Assembly (NCBI RefSeq): GCF_029428675.1
Contig: NZ_JAJNEL010000001.1
Span: forward strand, 434,001-498,000
Source of the DNA: Streptomyces sp. JH14
Lineage (GTDB): Bacteria > Actinomycetota > Actinomycetes > Streptomycetales > Streptomycetaceae
Direction of reading: 5' to 3'
Length of the DNA stretch: 64,000 nt
Part shown: piece after piece, positions 22,026 through 30,765 of the stretch
How the letters are laid out: the number at the start of each line of letters is the position of its first letter
Position numbering within the stretch: the stretch's first letter is position 1
The notes under the pieces: model-generated
Databases searched by the model: none
Told to the model about the DNA's origin: nothing
What the model saw: the letters and a program-made list of their open reading frames with translations, nothing else
Position numbers and translations under genes: made by a program

Positions 22026-23131
22026 CGTGTGTCACTGCGGTCGGTGACCGTCGCGACGAGGAACATCACCCCGACCGTAGCCGCCAGCCCGCCGCCGTTC
22101 GCCAACCCGAAGGCCCTGCCCACCGAGGCCTCGTCGGCCGAGTCCATCAGCATGGTGCGGGAGGCGATCCTGGCCTGCCCGAACAAGAACGCCCCCAGCG
22201 GCACCCCGACCAGGTAGCCGACGATCCCGAACTGACTCTGCAGCACCAGGGCGACATTGCAGAGCAGAAAGCCCACGACGGCGATGCGCAGGTCCGGATT
22301 GCGTCTGCTGACGATCCGGTAGGCACCGGTGGCCGCCAGGAATCCGAGGCACCCGAGGGCGTCCACGGAACCGAACACCGCAGCACCCAGGCGGAGTTCG
22401 CCGATGACGGCCGTGGGCAGCAGCGCGTTGAAGACCGTGACGACCACGCTCCCCTGGGCGTAGAGCAGGATGAAGCGGCGCACACGCAGCGGCCTGCGCG
22501 ACACGGCCGGCACCGGCGGCTGCTCCCCGGCGGAGGTGACAGCCGGCGCCCGGTCCGGGCGGCGCCCGATCGCGGCGGCACAGAGCGCCGAGACCACGAA
22601 GGTCCCGGCGTTGAGTACCAGGAGCGGCGCGGCACCGAACGCCTGGACGGACAGCCCGCCCACCGTCGCCGAGAGCAGCATCCCCGCCTGGGTCCCCATC
22701 TCGTAGCGGGCGTTGAACCGCCGCAGCCGGTCCGCCGGGACCCGTTCCTTGATCAGCGCGGAGCTGGCCGGAAAGAACAGAGCGCTGACGACGGCCAGCC
22801 CCAGATTGGCGCCGTAGATCCCGGGCCCGGGCGCGCCACCGCAGGCCATCCACAGCGGCAGCCCGAGTGCCAGCGCCGCGCTGATGGCATCACAGCCGAT
22901 CCACAGGGTCCGCCGGTCGAAGCGGTCGGCCAGCCGTCCGAAGAAGGGCGACAGCACCGCCTGCGGACCGGCGACGGCGATGAAGAGCCAGCCGACGGCC
23001 ATCATGGTCTGCTGCTCCCTGATCACGAGCAGTGCACCGACGATGAGTTGGACATTGTTCCCGAGGGCGGTGGCGAAGGCGGCGGACACGAGCAGCGGCT
23101 CGGCCCGGCGGGGGTGGTGACTGAGGATCAT
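21665..23131 (-). CDS. MFS transporter with long antisense-derived tail
   Basis: A 488-residue major facilitator protein. About twelve helices fill residues 10-390, with the loop 2-3 motif GRLADRFDRRTL at about 64. This resembles enterobactin-exporter (EntS)/drug-efflux-like MFS. After the last helix (LAALALLATLSAGLLL) comes a 95-residue Ser/Ala/Thr-rich stretch with no MFS similarity, which is exactly antisense to the WYL gene. The true functional end is probably around 21960. Substrate unknown. The first ATG is at 23131 with no strong ribosome site. Confidence 0.85.
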   Translation of the reverse strand: MILSHHPRRAEPLLVSAAFATALGNNVQLIVGALLVIREQQTMMAVGWLFIAVAGPQAVLSPFFGRLADRFDRRTLWIGCDAISAALALGLPLWMACGGAPGPGIYGANLGLAVVSALFFPASSALIKERVPADRLRRFNARYEMGTQAGMLLSATVGGLSVQAFGAAPLLVLNAGTFVVSALCAAAIGRRPDRAPAVTSAGEQPPVPAVSRRPLRVRRFILLYAQGSVVVTVFNALLPTAVIGELRLGAAVFGSVDALGCLGFLAATGAYRIVSRRNPDLRIAVVGFLLCNVALVLQSQFGIVGYLVGVPLGAFLFGQARIASRTMLMDSADEASVGRAFGLANGGGLAATVGVMFLVATVTDRSDTRYGFGVLAALALLATLSAGLLLRAPASAGPRTSAGRYRSSTAAAAPAIPRRSSSGASTSMSAPSDSSVGTARSTDSSGTVAVTQPSASGGPAEASTARTSAVSRRSGSADSSAGAIRTEA

Positions 23132-23358
23132 GGCATCAGTGTCCGGAGGTTCACTGACGTCTTCTGTCAGTGAAGTGCCTGACGTCAGGCGGACTCCCGG
23201 CCCGGCTCCCCTATGGCTGAGGCCCCCGGGCGAAGGCGGCGGCCGAAGGAACTCCGCCGCTGCTTCACCGCTCGCCCATGAACACCGGGAACACCGGGGA
23301 GAACTTCCATGGCGCCGATGCCCATGGCGGCCGGCACGGCCACCCCCGGCAACGCGAA

Positions 23359-23395
23359 GCGCCCGCGCCGCCCGAAAGCCGGGCGACGCGGGCGC
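23359..23395. terminator. Strong hairpin terminator
   Basis: Two arms of 9+6 paired bases with one C/A mismatch (23359-23374 and 23380-23395) enclose the five-base loop aaagc. It lies about 150 bases beyond the stop of the leftward L,D-transpeptidase gene and about 230 bases upstream of the MFS start, so it most likely ends the transpeptidase transcript. Confidence 0.65.
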
Positions 23396-23543
23396 GAGAG
23401 TAGAGCAGTCGCGGGGAGAAGTCTGCGGGGTCAGGGTCGGAGGGCTTCCCGCGTACCCCGCGTCCCTCGCCGGCCCGGCGCCTCACGGCGTCGGACGAGC
23501 GCAGACACCCTCGCCCCGCGGCGATCGCAGCGGACGGCCGTCC

Positions 23544-24542
23544 TCAGAGGGTGCTGGTGGTCTGCTCGCCGCTCGCACTTCCGGACAGCCACTGCGACCA
23601 CGACAGGTTGAACGACGCGTAGCCGTTGTCGGCGGACGCCTTGGCACGCGGGGAGCCGGTGACGGTCACCGGGTCGCCCTGCTTGACCTGGCCGTAGAAC
23701 CACTTCGCGTCGGAGAACGAGAGGTGGATGCAGCCGTGCGAGCCGCGGGCGCTGCCACTGCCCGGGTTCGTGTCGCCGGTGGAGAAGTGGACGTAGGTGC
23801 CCGACTGGGTCAGGTGGACGTCCCAGGGCAGGGTCAGGTCGTAGTAGTTCGCGCTGCCCTTGGTGCAGCTGATACCGACGCTGCAGGAGGTCATGTGGAC
23901 CTTCTCCTGCTTGTCGATCACTGCCATGGTGCCGTTCCAGGTGGGGTACTCGGTGCTGCCCGCATTGATGGAGAGCGTGCGCACCAGGGCGCCGTTACGG
24001 GTGACCTTCATGGTGTGACCGTTGACCGAGGCATCGGCTCGGACGTCGTCGCCGACGGTGAAGGAGTGGGTGTAGGCGTGGGTGCCGTAGCGGCCGTTGC
24101 CGTTGGGCACGTACTGAAGGTCGGCGTCCACCCGGACCTTGGTGCCGGACTGCCAGTAGTTCTGCGGACGCCAGTCGACCCGCTGGTTGCCCATCCAGTG
24201 CCAGGCGCCGGTGGTGGGGACCGAGGCGGAGATCTTGATGTGCTTCTCGATGTTCGCGCGGGCCGAGGCGGCCACCGGGTTGCTGAAGACCACCGAGACC
24301 GGCATCGCGACACCGACAGTCGCCTTGTCCAGCGGAGCGATGGATTCCAGCAGCATCGGCGGACCCGAGGGGTGCGTCGGCGACGGGTGCGCGCTGACGG
24401 TCGCCCTGGGTGACGAGCTGCCCTTCGCGGCTCCGTTGTCCGAGTCGTCCGAGGCCGAGGCGTTGCCGCCGCATGCGCTCGCCCCCAGAAGTACCGCACT
24501 CACCAGTAGCGCGATACCCATGCCGCCTTTGCCCCGCCTCAT
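23544..24542 (-). CDS. L,D-transpeptidase lipoprotein (YkuD domain, Ig-like domain)
   Basis: A 332-residue exported cell-wall enzyme. The N-terminal signal ends in a lipobox-like GASAC with Cys24 as the lipidation site, followed by a Ser/Asp-rich linker. Residues about 65-185 form Ig-like domains, and residues about 190-290 the YkuD catalytic domain with the motif SHGCIHL, whose nucleophile is Cys271 and whose His is two residues before it. It should form 3-3 cross-links in peptidoglycan. A short C-terminal extension ends in Trp/Ser-rich sequence. Monocistronic, with a hairpin downstream. Confidence 0.94.
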   Translation of the reverse strand: MRRGKGGMGIALLVSAVLLGASACGGNASASDDSDNGAAKGSSSPRATVSAHPSPTHPSGPPMLLESIAPLDKATVGVAMPVSVVFSNPVAASARANIEKHIKISASVPTTGAWHWMGNQRVDWRPQNYWQSGTKVRVDADLQYVPNGNGRYGTHAYTHSFTVGDDVRADASVNGHTMKVTRNGALVRTLSINAGSTEYPTWNGTMAVIDKQEKVHMTSCSVGISCTKGSANYYDLTLPWDVHLTQSGTYVHFSTGDTNPGSGSARGSHGCIHLSFSDAKWFYGQVKQGDPVTVTGSPRAKASADNGYASFNLSWSQWLSGSASGEQTTSTL

Positions 24543-24676
24543 GTCCCGCTCCGCTCACGTCACTGCTTCAGAGATTCAACATGCATAGAGACAAGCAGGT
24601 GACCAGCGCGGTTGCGGACCGGAGTGTAAAGCGCGTGCCAAGCCTGCGGCCGCACGGGCCTGATCATGCCGGTCGG

Positions 24677-24709
24677 GGCAGGCCCGGGCGGTATTCGCCC
24701 GGGCCTGCC
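24677..24709. terminator. Perfect hairpin terminator after the LuxR gene
   Basis: Fourteen-base perfect arms (24677-24690 and 24696-24709) enclose the loop gtatt. It lies 80 bases after the stop of the leftward LuxR-family gene, which it should terminate, and isolates it from the L,D-transpeptidase gene. Confidence 0.8.
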
Positions 24710-24790
24710 GGACCCGACCGGGGTGCGGTGCCGTCGGACCACCCGAGTCCTGTGCGGTGCGGGCTCGCCGAGTACAGCACCGCGCTGCTG

Positions 24791-27478
24791 TCAGGAGGCG
24801 AGCAGGTCGGCGAGCTCTGTTCGTGAGCTGACGCCCAACTTGGGAAAGGCACGGTAGAGGTGGTGTCCCACGGTGCGCGGGCTCAGGAACAGTTGGGTGG
24901 CGATTTCACGGTTGGTCGCCCCGGTGGCTGCGAGTCGGACGACTTCACGTTCCTGCGAGCTCAGGCGGCTGATGGGCGAGTCGATGGCATCGGCCTGGTG
25001 AGCGGTCTCGCCGGCAGCCTGCAGTTCTGTGGCCGCCCGGCGGGCCCATGGCTGTGCGTCCAGCTTGTCGAAGAGCTCCCTCGCGGTACGCAGATGGTCG
25101 CGGGCGTCAAGCCGGCGGCGGCCCCGGCGCAGCCACTCTCCGTAGAGCAGTTCGGTGCGGGCACGCTCGAAGTCACAGCCCGCGGTGTGCAGGGCAAGGG
25201 CCGATGTGTAGTGCTTCTCGGCCGACGCGTCCGGACCGGTCAGGGCGGCGCAGCGGTGGGCCTGTGCCGTGAAATGGGGCTGTTGGAGGTCGTCCGCCCA
25301 GCTCATGAGCTGTTTCGCGGGTTCCCTCGCCCGCTCCGGATGGCCCGCTCGAACGGCGGCCTCGATCAGATCGGGCATCAGGTGCCGGGCCAGGAGGGGG
25401 TGCCCCGCTGCCTGCCGGGCCGCTTCCAGGTGTTCCAGCGCAGCCTGCGCACGCCCGAGGCCGAGGTCGAGCAGACCCAGCGCCCACAGCGCGTCCGCCG
25501 TGGCCCGTCCGACGTCGCGGGGGCGGGTGTATTCCAGTGCCAGGCCGGCCAGTTCCCGGACTTGTTCCTCCTCCCCGCGGGCGGCCGCGAGCACCGCGAG
25601 CAGGGCACGCAGGTGGGCGGCTCGGTGGTCCAGGTCGTAAGCCTCCGCAAGCCGGAGTGCTTCGGCGGCGTGTGCGTGTGCGTCGTCGTGCCGGCCCAGT
25701 GCCAGCTCCGCTTGGGCAAGGAGATGCAGCGTGGTGGGCAGCCATCCGCCGATGCCCTGCTCCCGGCAGTGGGTGACCGCCGCGGCGGCCAGCTCGTGCG
25801 CGCTCTCATGGTCGGCGACCAGGTGACAGTAGATCCCGCCCATCAACCGGTCCATGAGGCCGCTTCCGGCGAGGCGAGCGGCCTCTACGTGATCGTCCAG
25901 CGTTCGAAGTGCGCCGGGAATGTCGCCGGCGAGCAGCTTCGCGGGCGTAGCCACCACGGGCAGGCAGGGAGTGCGCAGAGCGATCTCCACCATGAGGGCT
26001 GCGTCGCCGGCCGAGAAGGCCGCATGGACGGCGTCGGTCAACAGAGGGGCGAGTTTGTCGGGACGGCTGACGGAAACCGCATCCGTGCATGCGGCCAGCA
26101 GGCGGGCGGCCTGCCCCGGACTGCCGTAGCCCAGCTCGACCACGGAGCGTACGCGGGTGAAGTCCGCCGCCATACCCGGGTCCAGGAGAGGCAGCGGCAC
26201 CTGGTCGGTGAGGGCACGGCATCGTTCGTCCTGGCCGGCATCGCTCGCCTTCTGCGCGGCGTTGATCAGGCGGCGGGCGCGCCTCGACGTATCCGCAGTG
26301 AGGTGAGCGGCTCGCTCGTACGCGGCCGACGCGGATGCCATGGCCTGTCTGCTGCCTGCCCACTCGGCGACCCGCTCCAACTCGCCGGCGACCTGCTCGT
26401 CCGGGCCGGTCGCCGCGGCAGCCAGGTGCCAGGCGCGTCGGTGCGCGTGCGTGTGACCGTCCAGGACAGCGACGAGCGCCTGGTGCACCTCCAGCCGCCA
26501 TGCCAACGGGGCGCGTTGATAGGCAGCGAACCGAATGAGGGGGTGTCGAAAACGCAGCCTCTGCGCGGAGACGAAGATCAGCTCCGCACGCTCGGCCGGC
26601 TCCAGATCGCTGACCTCCCCACCAAGCCTGGCTCCGGCGGCCAGCACCGTGGGCAGGTCCCCGGTGTCGTCCGCGGCAGCCACCGTGAGCATGCGCTGAG
26701 TGGCGTCGGGGAGGCGGCGGATCTGCTCGGCGAAGGCGTCCTGCAGTCGACTCGGTGCCGCAGACTGCGCATCGGTCAGCGTCAACGGCCCCAGTTGCCC
26801 GGCCCGCTGGGCCGGGGTCAGGGCCGCCGCCAGTTCCTGCAGCGCCAGCGGGTTTCCTTGGGCCTGATCGATGATCCACTCGGTGACCGGGGGCGCAAGG
26901 CCGGGCAACAGCGACGCGGCCGACTGCCGGTCGACGCCGGCGACGGGCAGGTGGGGCAGCGCCTTCGTTCCGCTCGCCGATGAGGTTTCGCGAGTGGCGA
27001 AGAGCATGACGACACCTTCGGCCCGCAGCCGCCGGGCGGCGAAGACCAGCGCGTCCACGGACGGCCGGTCGAGCCACTGCGCGTCGTCGACCACACACAA
27101 CACGGGCTTTTCGGCGGCCGCCTCGGACAGCAGCGACAGCGCCGCAAGCCCGATGGTGAGACGGTCCCGCACGGTCTCGTCACTCAAGCCGAAGACCGCC
27201 CGCAGGGCCCCGGCCTGCGGTGGCGGCAGCAGGTCGAGCCGATCCGACACCGGCAGGAAAAGCTGATGGAGCCCGCCGAAGGCGAGCTCCATCTCCGACT
27301 CGATGCCCTCGACCTGCAGCACACTCATGCCTTCGGCCTGGGCGACCGCGTACTCGAGGAGGGTGGTCTTGCCGATGCCGGCCTCTCCGTGCAGGAGTAG
27401 GCAGTTGCTCTCCCCGCGATGGGCGTCGGCGAGTATCCGACGGATGTGGCACTGCTCTTTTGCACGACCCTGCACCAC
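24791..27478 (-). CDS. Large ATP-binding LuxR-family (LAL) regulator
   Basis: An 895-residue regulator of the LAL/MalT class. It has an N-terminal AAA-type ATPase (Walker A HGEAGIGKTTLL at about residue 31; Walker B-like VLCVVDDAQWLDRPS near 118), a long TPR-rich middle, and a C-terminal LuxR helix-turn-helix (SSQEREVVRLAATGATNREI, then PRTVGHHLYR). I chose GTG 27478 because ggggag precedes it and because the upstream frame runs into transposase debris. LAL proteins often activate secondary-metabolite or catabolic clusters, but no such cluster is adjacent. The transposon remnant begins about 110 bp upstream, so the native promoter may have been altered. Confidence 0.92.
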   Translation of the reverse strand: MVQGRAKEQCHIRRILADAHRGESNCLLLHGEAGIGKTTLLEYAVAQAEGMSVLQVEGIESEMELAFGGLHQLFLPVSDRLDLLPPPQAGALRAVFGLSDETVRDRLTIGLAALSLLSEAAAEKPVLCVVDDAQWLDRPSVDALVFAARRLRAEGVVMLFATRETSSASGTKALPHLPVAGVDRQSAASLLPGLAPPVTEWIIDQAQGNPLALQELAAALTPAQRAGQLGPLTLTDAQSAAPSRLQDAFAEQIRRLPDATQRMLTVAAADDTGDLPTVLAAGARLGGEVSDLEPAERAELIFVSAQRLRFRHPLIRFAAYQRAPLAWRLEVHQALVAVLDGHTHAHRRAWHLAAAATGPDEQVAGELERVAEWAGSRQAMASASAAYERAAHLTADTSRRARRLINAAQKASDAGQDERCRALTDQVPLPLLDPGMAADFTRVRSVVELGYGSPGQAARLLAACTDAVSVSRPDKLAPLLTDAVHAAFSAGDAALMVEIALRTPCLPVVATPAKLLAGDIPGALRTLDDHVEAARLAGSGLMDRLMGGIYCHLVADHESAHELAAAAVTHCREQGIGGWLPTTLHLLAQAELALGRHDDAHAHAAEALRLAEAYDLDHRAAHLRALLAVLAAARGEEEQVRELAGLALEYTRPRDVGRATADALWALGLLDLGLGRAQAALEHLEAARQAAGHPLLARHLMPDLIEAAVRAGHPERAREPAKQLMSWADDLQQPHFTAQAHRCAALTGPDASAEKHYTSALALHTAGCDFERARTELLYGEWLRRGRRRLDARDHLRTARELFDKLDAQPWARRAATELQAAGETAHQADAIDSPISRLSSQEREVVRLAATGATNREIATQLFLSPRTVGHHLYRAFPKLGVSSRTELADLLAS

Positions 27479-27599
27479 GCGCTCCCCGGTCCGCGTCCCC
27501 GGCCGCAACCGGGCATCGTGATCGCCACTATATGTCTGGGGGTTTGTGACCCTGGTGGCCCAGGTGCCGGCTTCCGGCGCTGCCCACAAAGGCCTTCTG

Positions 27600-27858
27600 G
27601 GCAGCGCTCGCTGGGGCTTCGGGCTACGACTACGACAAGTTCCGCCGTCTGCTGTGGAAGCGTGGCATCAAGCCGGTCATCGCCCGCCGAGGGGTGCCAG
27701 ACGGCTCCGGCCTGGGCACTGTTCGGTGGGTGGTCGAGCGCACGAACGCCTGGATCCACGGCTTCCGACGCCTGCGGATCCGCTGGGAGATTCGCGACGA
27801 CATCCATGAGGCGTTCCTGAAGCCAGCCTGCTGCGTGATCACCTACGGGCGCGTCCAA
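27600..27858 (+). pseudogene. IS5-type transposase, C-terminal remnant
   Basis: About 85 residues match the end of an IS5-like DDE transposase: GYDYDKFRRLLWKRG, then WVVERTNAWIHGFRRLRIRW, with the catalytic Glu of WVVERT. The first two thirds of the transposase, both terminal repeats and any target duplication are missing. It abuts an HNH endonuclease fragment on its right side. Clearly non-functional. Confidence 0.8.
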
Positions 27859-27859
27859 G

Positions 27860-27921
27860 CATTGTCTGGTCCCAGGTCATCGGCGTATCGCTCGCGCCGC
27901 TCGGCTGTCCACTTTGAGGCG
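27860..27921 (-). pseudogene. HNH endonuclease (DUF1524/GmrSD-type) fragment A
   Basis: Some 20 residues on the minus strand read SKWTAERRERYADDLGPD, the start of the conserved C-terminal core of actinobacterial secreted HNH (DUF1524) proteins. It is cut off by transposase debris on one side and loses similarity on the other. A second, longer fragment of a similar gene lies at 29493-29705 in the same orientation, on the far side of the TPR gene. Confidence 0.6.
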
Positions 27922-28004
27922 CTGACTGGCGGGGAGCGTCATTCCAAGTACGCGATATTCGGAGCTGGAGGTGGTGTCAGGGGAAGGAGCTACGGTGGGT
28001 CGCT

Positions 28005-29570
28005 GTGGACGCTGCTGATCTTGACTATCGGGCCCGGACGCAGTCTGGCTGCATCCCGCCGCATCTGGTCTCCCGACTTCTCGAACTCGGCCACGCCGAG
28101 AAGGTGGAGTTCTGGGCCAGCCATGGAGAGTGGTTCTGCGCACGGGAGTGGGCGCAGCTGCTCGGTGAGCAGGGCCGACGGGCTGAGGCGCTGGAGACAC
28201 TCGCCCCGTATCTCGCAACGGGCTGGTGGACGGCCACCAGGACCACGGCGGAACTGTTGGAGAGCTGGGGGCGGGCCGACGAGGCGATCGTGTTGACCCG
28301 AGCTCGTATGGAGGCCGGGCATCCGCTGGCACTGGAGTACTGCGCGCGATTGCTTGCCCGGCACGGCCGCAGCGACGAGGCGTTCACTCTGCTGCAGCCA
28401 TACATCGACGACTGGTCCCTCGCTGCGGCCCTGGTAGACGTCGCGGAGGGCGCCGGCCGCGACGAGGAGGCCGTAGCGCTGCTCGCCGACCGGATCCCGG
28501 ACGAGCACCGTTGCGACACTCCCTGGTGCTGCCGCGGCCTCGATCCCGACACGGCGATCGGCTTGCTTGCCACGATCCGTGAACGCCAGGGCTGCATCGA
28601 CGAAGCCATCGCCCTGCTCCGCACCCGGGACGCCATCTCGGTCAACGGTCGGGACCAGCTGGCCGATCTGCTGGCCCGGCACGACCGGACCGGGGAACTG
28701 CGCGCCTACGCAGTAACCGAAAAGTTGGGGTACGCCGCTCAGCGCCTCGCGGAACTGCTGGAGGAACGCGGTGACGTGGAGGGCGCGATCGCCGTGTACC
28801 GACAGGCCGGCGACTCATCCGTTCGCCAAGGCAACATGACGGTGCAGCTCGCGCACCTCCTGGCGCGGCGCGGCCGCGGGGACAAGGCGATCGAGGTGAT
28901 GCGGGCCCTCGCCGATCCTCCTGGCGGGGCCGAGGACTGGATCCTGCACGTGCTCTGCACCCTCTACACCGACCAGGGCCGCCCCGAGGACGGCCTGACC
29001 TGCCTCGACGCCCTCAAGAAACGCCGTGGCGAGGAGGAGTGGGACCTCTTCTGGATACGGCTTCCACTGATGGCTGCCTGCGGCCGAGTTGATGAAGCGT
29101 TTGAGAGGGCTCGGGCTCATCGCGAGGGCGGCACGTCGTACGCGGCGCCGCACATCGCCGAGCTGCTGGCCGGCGCCGGACGCACCGAGGAGGCCGTCGC
29201 GGTCCTGCGACCCCACGCCCCCGCAAACAGCCACGAACTGGCCGGGTACCTCATTGACCTCGGCCACGTCGAAGATGCCGTCACTGTCCTGCACCAGGAC
29301 AAGCCCCGTCCGCCACAGCCCCCGACCACCGCCTGGAGCGAGAATCCCCCGTTCCGAAGATCTGTCTGGCGCAACCCGAGGGCCGTTCGGCCCGTCAACT
29401 TGGACCGCGTCACAAGCGGCCCAGCCCTGAGCGGACTGTTGGACGGTATGACGGGCATCGAGACAGGCGGTCCAGCCGGTTGCCGCTCGGCGCCGCCACT
29501 GCTCAGCGGTGACGGCGTGAATGCGCAGCTTGGTTCCAACCCAGTCGGCGGCGTAGGTACGGCGAGCTGA
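28005..29570 (+). CDS. Tetratricopeptide-repeat-like protein with aberrant C-terminus
   Basis: A 521-residue helical repeat protein. From residue 20 to about 440 it is built of degenerate 34-35-residue repeats of the form RxDEAIxLL (for example GRADEAIVLTRARMEAG and GRSDEAFTLLQPYIDDW). Streptomyces members of this family usually end soon after a Trp-rich motif like AWSENPPF, seen here near 29350. The following 73 residues are unrelated and antisense to an HNH fragment, so the normal stop has apparently been lost through a rearrangement. The start is GTG 28005, with ggaaggag 15 bases upstream. The function is unknown; probably a scaffold or regulatory protein. Confidence 0.8.
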   Translation: MDAADLDYRARTQSGCIPPHLVSRLLELGHAEKVEFWASHGEWFCAREWAQLLGEQGRRAEALETLAPYLATGWWTATRTTAELLESWGRADEAIVLTRARMEAGHPLALEYCARLLARHGRSDEAFTLLQPYIDDWSLAAALVDVAEGAGRDEEAVALLADRIPDEHRCDTPWCCRGLDPDTAIGLLATIRERQGCIDEAIALLRTRDAISVNGRDQLADLLARHDRTGELRAYAVTEKLGYAAQRLAELLEERGDVEGAIAVYRQAGDSSVRQGNMTVQLAHLLARRGRGDKAIEVMRALADPPGGAEDWILHVLCTLYTDQGRPEDGLTCLDALKKRRGEEEWDLFWIRLPLMAACGRVDEAFERARAHREGGTSYAAPHIAELLAGAGRTEEAVAVLRPHAPANSHELAGYLIDLGHVEDAVTVLHQDKPRPPQPPTTAWSENPPFRRSVWRNPRAVRPVNLDRVTSGPALSGLLDGMTGIETGGPAGCRSAPPLLSGDGVNAQLGSNPVGGVGTAS

Positions 29571-29705
29571 ATCAGTTGGCGGGAGCCACTGCGCGGGGTC
29601 CTTATCGGCTTTGCTGCGGTTCGTCGCGACAACTGCGACCAGGGAGCGGTCCGATCCCAGATTGTTGACGTACTGCTCGCGCCGCTCGGCAGTCCACTTC
29701 GAGGA
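29493..29705 (-). pseudogene. HNH endonuclease (DUF1524/GmrSD-type) fragment B
   Basis: About 70 residues match the C-terminal core of secreted actinobacterial HNH proteins: SSKWTAERREQYVNNLG, then AVVATNRSKADKDPAQWLPP, then TYAADWVGTKLRIHAVT. The key Asn-Arg-Ser-Lys and Asp residues of the nuclease core are kept, but the N-terminal His-containing half and signal peptide are missing, so it cannot be active. It overlaps the aberrant 3' end of the TPR gene in antisense. Confidence 0.75.
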
Positions 29706-29755
29706 CATAAGACGGGACCAGGCTCCGCGTATCGACCCGGTCGGTGAGGCTGCGG

Positions 29756-29923
29756 TCAGCGCCGACGGGACCAGCCATTTCCGATACCTGCGACATGCAA
29801 GGCCAACAGACCCAGACCAAGCAGCATGACGTTCACCGAGGCGAAAACCTCGTTGGTCGCAACATCGGCAGCGTTGATGAGGAAAGCGATGAAGAACAGC
29901 ACGGCGGCAGCTATACCCAACAT
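29756..29923 (-). CDS. Small membrane protein, 55 residues
   Basis: A short gene with ATG at 29923 and TGA at 29756-29758. The ribosome site aaggaaaaggag lies five bases before the ATG. The product starts MLGIAAAVLFFIAFLINAAD, continues through a second hydrophobic segment (VNVMLLGLGLLALHVAG) and ends in GNGWSRRR. Two membrane helices with a positive C-terminus fit a small integral membrane protein of a type that recurs in Streptomyces genomes. Function unknown. It is intact among surrounding debris. Confidence 0.75.
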   Translation of the reverse strand: MLGIAAAVLFFIAFLINAADVATNEVFASVNVMLLGLGLLALHVAGIGNGWSRRR

Positions 29924-30214
29924 GGCAGCTCCTTTTCCTTAGTTGGAACACTTGTGCCCCCATACGCGAGAAGCAGACCCCGTGGGACCGTAGTCGACGG
30001 GATTCCGCCACGGCTGGGCTTCCAATCGGTCATTGGCGGGGCCGTCGCACGCCAGCTCGTCGGCGGTTGGCCAACGTGTTTTTCGTCCGCTGCAGAGCTG
30101 AAGCGCCGCCACGGCGTGAAGTTCGGCTCCGCCTGCGGACCAAGGTCACCAAGGGCGCCAGGCTGCGGCCCTGGCGGTGGTGTTCAGGCTCGTCGAGTCC
30201 GCCAGGCCCGCTGG

Positions 30215-30334
30215 CGGGCTGTGCATGCACCCCACCTCGTCGCCCTCGTCCGTGCCGGAGCCCGCTTCCAGTGCGGAGTGCTGGTCGAGAGGCCAGAAAC
30301 AGCTGCGGCGAGAGCCCTGTCCCGCCCGAATTAG
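30215..30334 (+). pseudogene. Possible transposase C-terminal remnant
   Basis: The segment WRAVHAPHLVALVRAGARF followed by a short tail resembles the C-terminal end of some actinobacterial transposases. It is too short to assign to a family, and the upstream frame shows no further similarity. Its position among other IS scraps supports the reading. Confidence 0.3.
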
Positions 30335-30408
30335 CTCACCACAACCAACAGTTGATCCACAGGACTTGACGATTGCTTGTTCGCAGCGGCGATCCCGCTG
30401 AAGAGGGG

Positions 30409-30500
30409 GCCGTGCGGTCGCCACCCGCTACGGCAAGAGGGCCTATGTCTTTCACGGGACGCTCACGGCCGCGGCAATCCGGCTGTGACTCCGCCCATGA
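30409..30500 (+). pseudogene. IS5-type (IS427-like) transposase 3' end remnant
   Basis: About 27 residues read AVATRYGKRAYVFHGTLTAA then IRL, the usual C-terminus of a DDE_Tnp_1-2 family transposase. The conserved Trp after IRL is replaced by a TGA stop, and the conserved LRP ending follows. Only this end of the element remains. Confidence 0.65.
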
Positions 30501-30515
30501 CCGCAGAGTCGTCGC

Positions 30516-30660
30516 TTACGCCTCTTCGGGGTTGAGCACCCCGAGCTCGACTTCCTCAAAGACACGTGCCCACCAGGAGTCTTCGTTCTCAAACACGTCG
30601 GGATCACTCTGCCGGGCCTGGAAGCGCCCCCACTGGCCGTCCCTCCGGCCGCCGTTCTGT
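30516..30660 (-). pseudogene. Unidentified protein C-terminal remnant
   Basis: On the minus strand a frame ending at TAA (30516-30518) reads QWGRFQARQSDPDVFENEDS, then WWARVFEEVELGVLNPEEA. Composition and periodicity look like real protein, but the upstream part runs into unrelated frames and no start is apparent. I do not recognise the family. Confidence 0.3.
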
Positions 30661-30765
30661 ACGCACGCAGACAACAAGCAGGGCTTGCACCATCACGCGT
30701 GGTGGTCGACCTGACGCTTTCATGCGCGGCTTGCGTCCGTAGCTCCTCACCCGAACGACTGTTGG

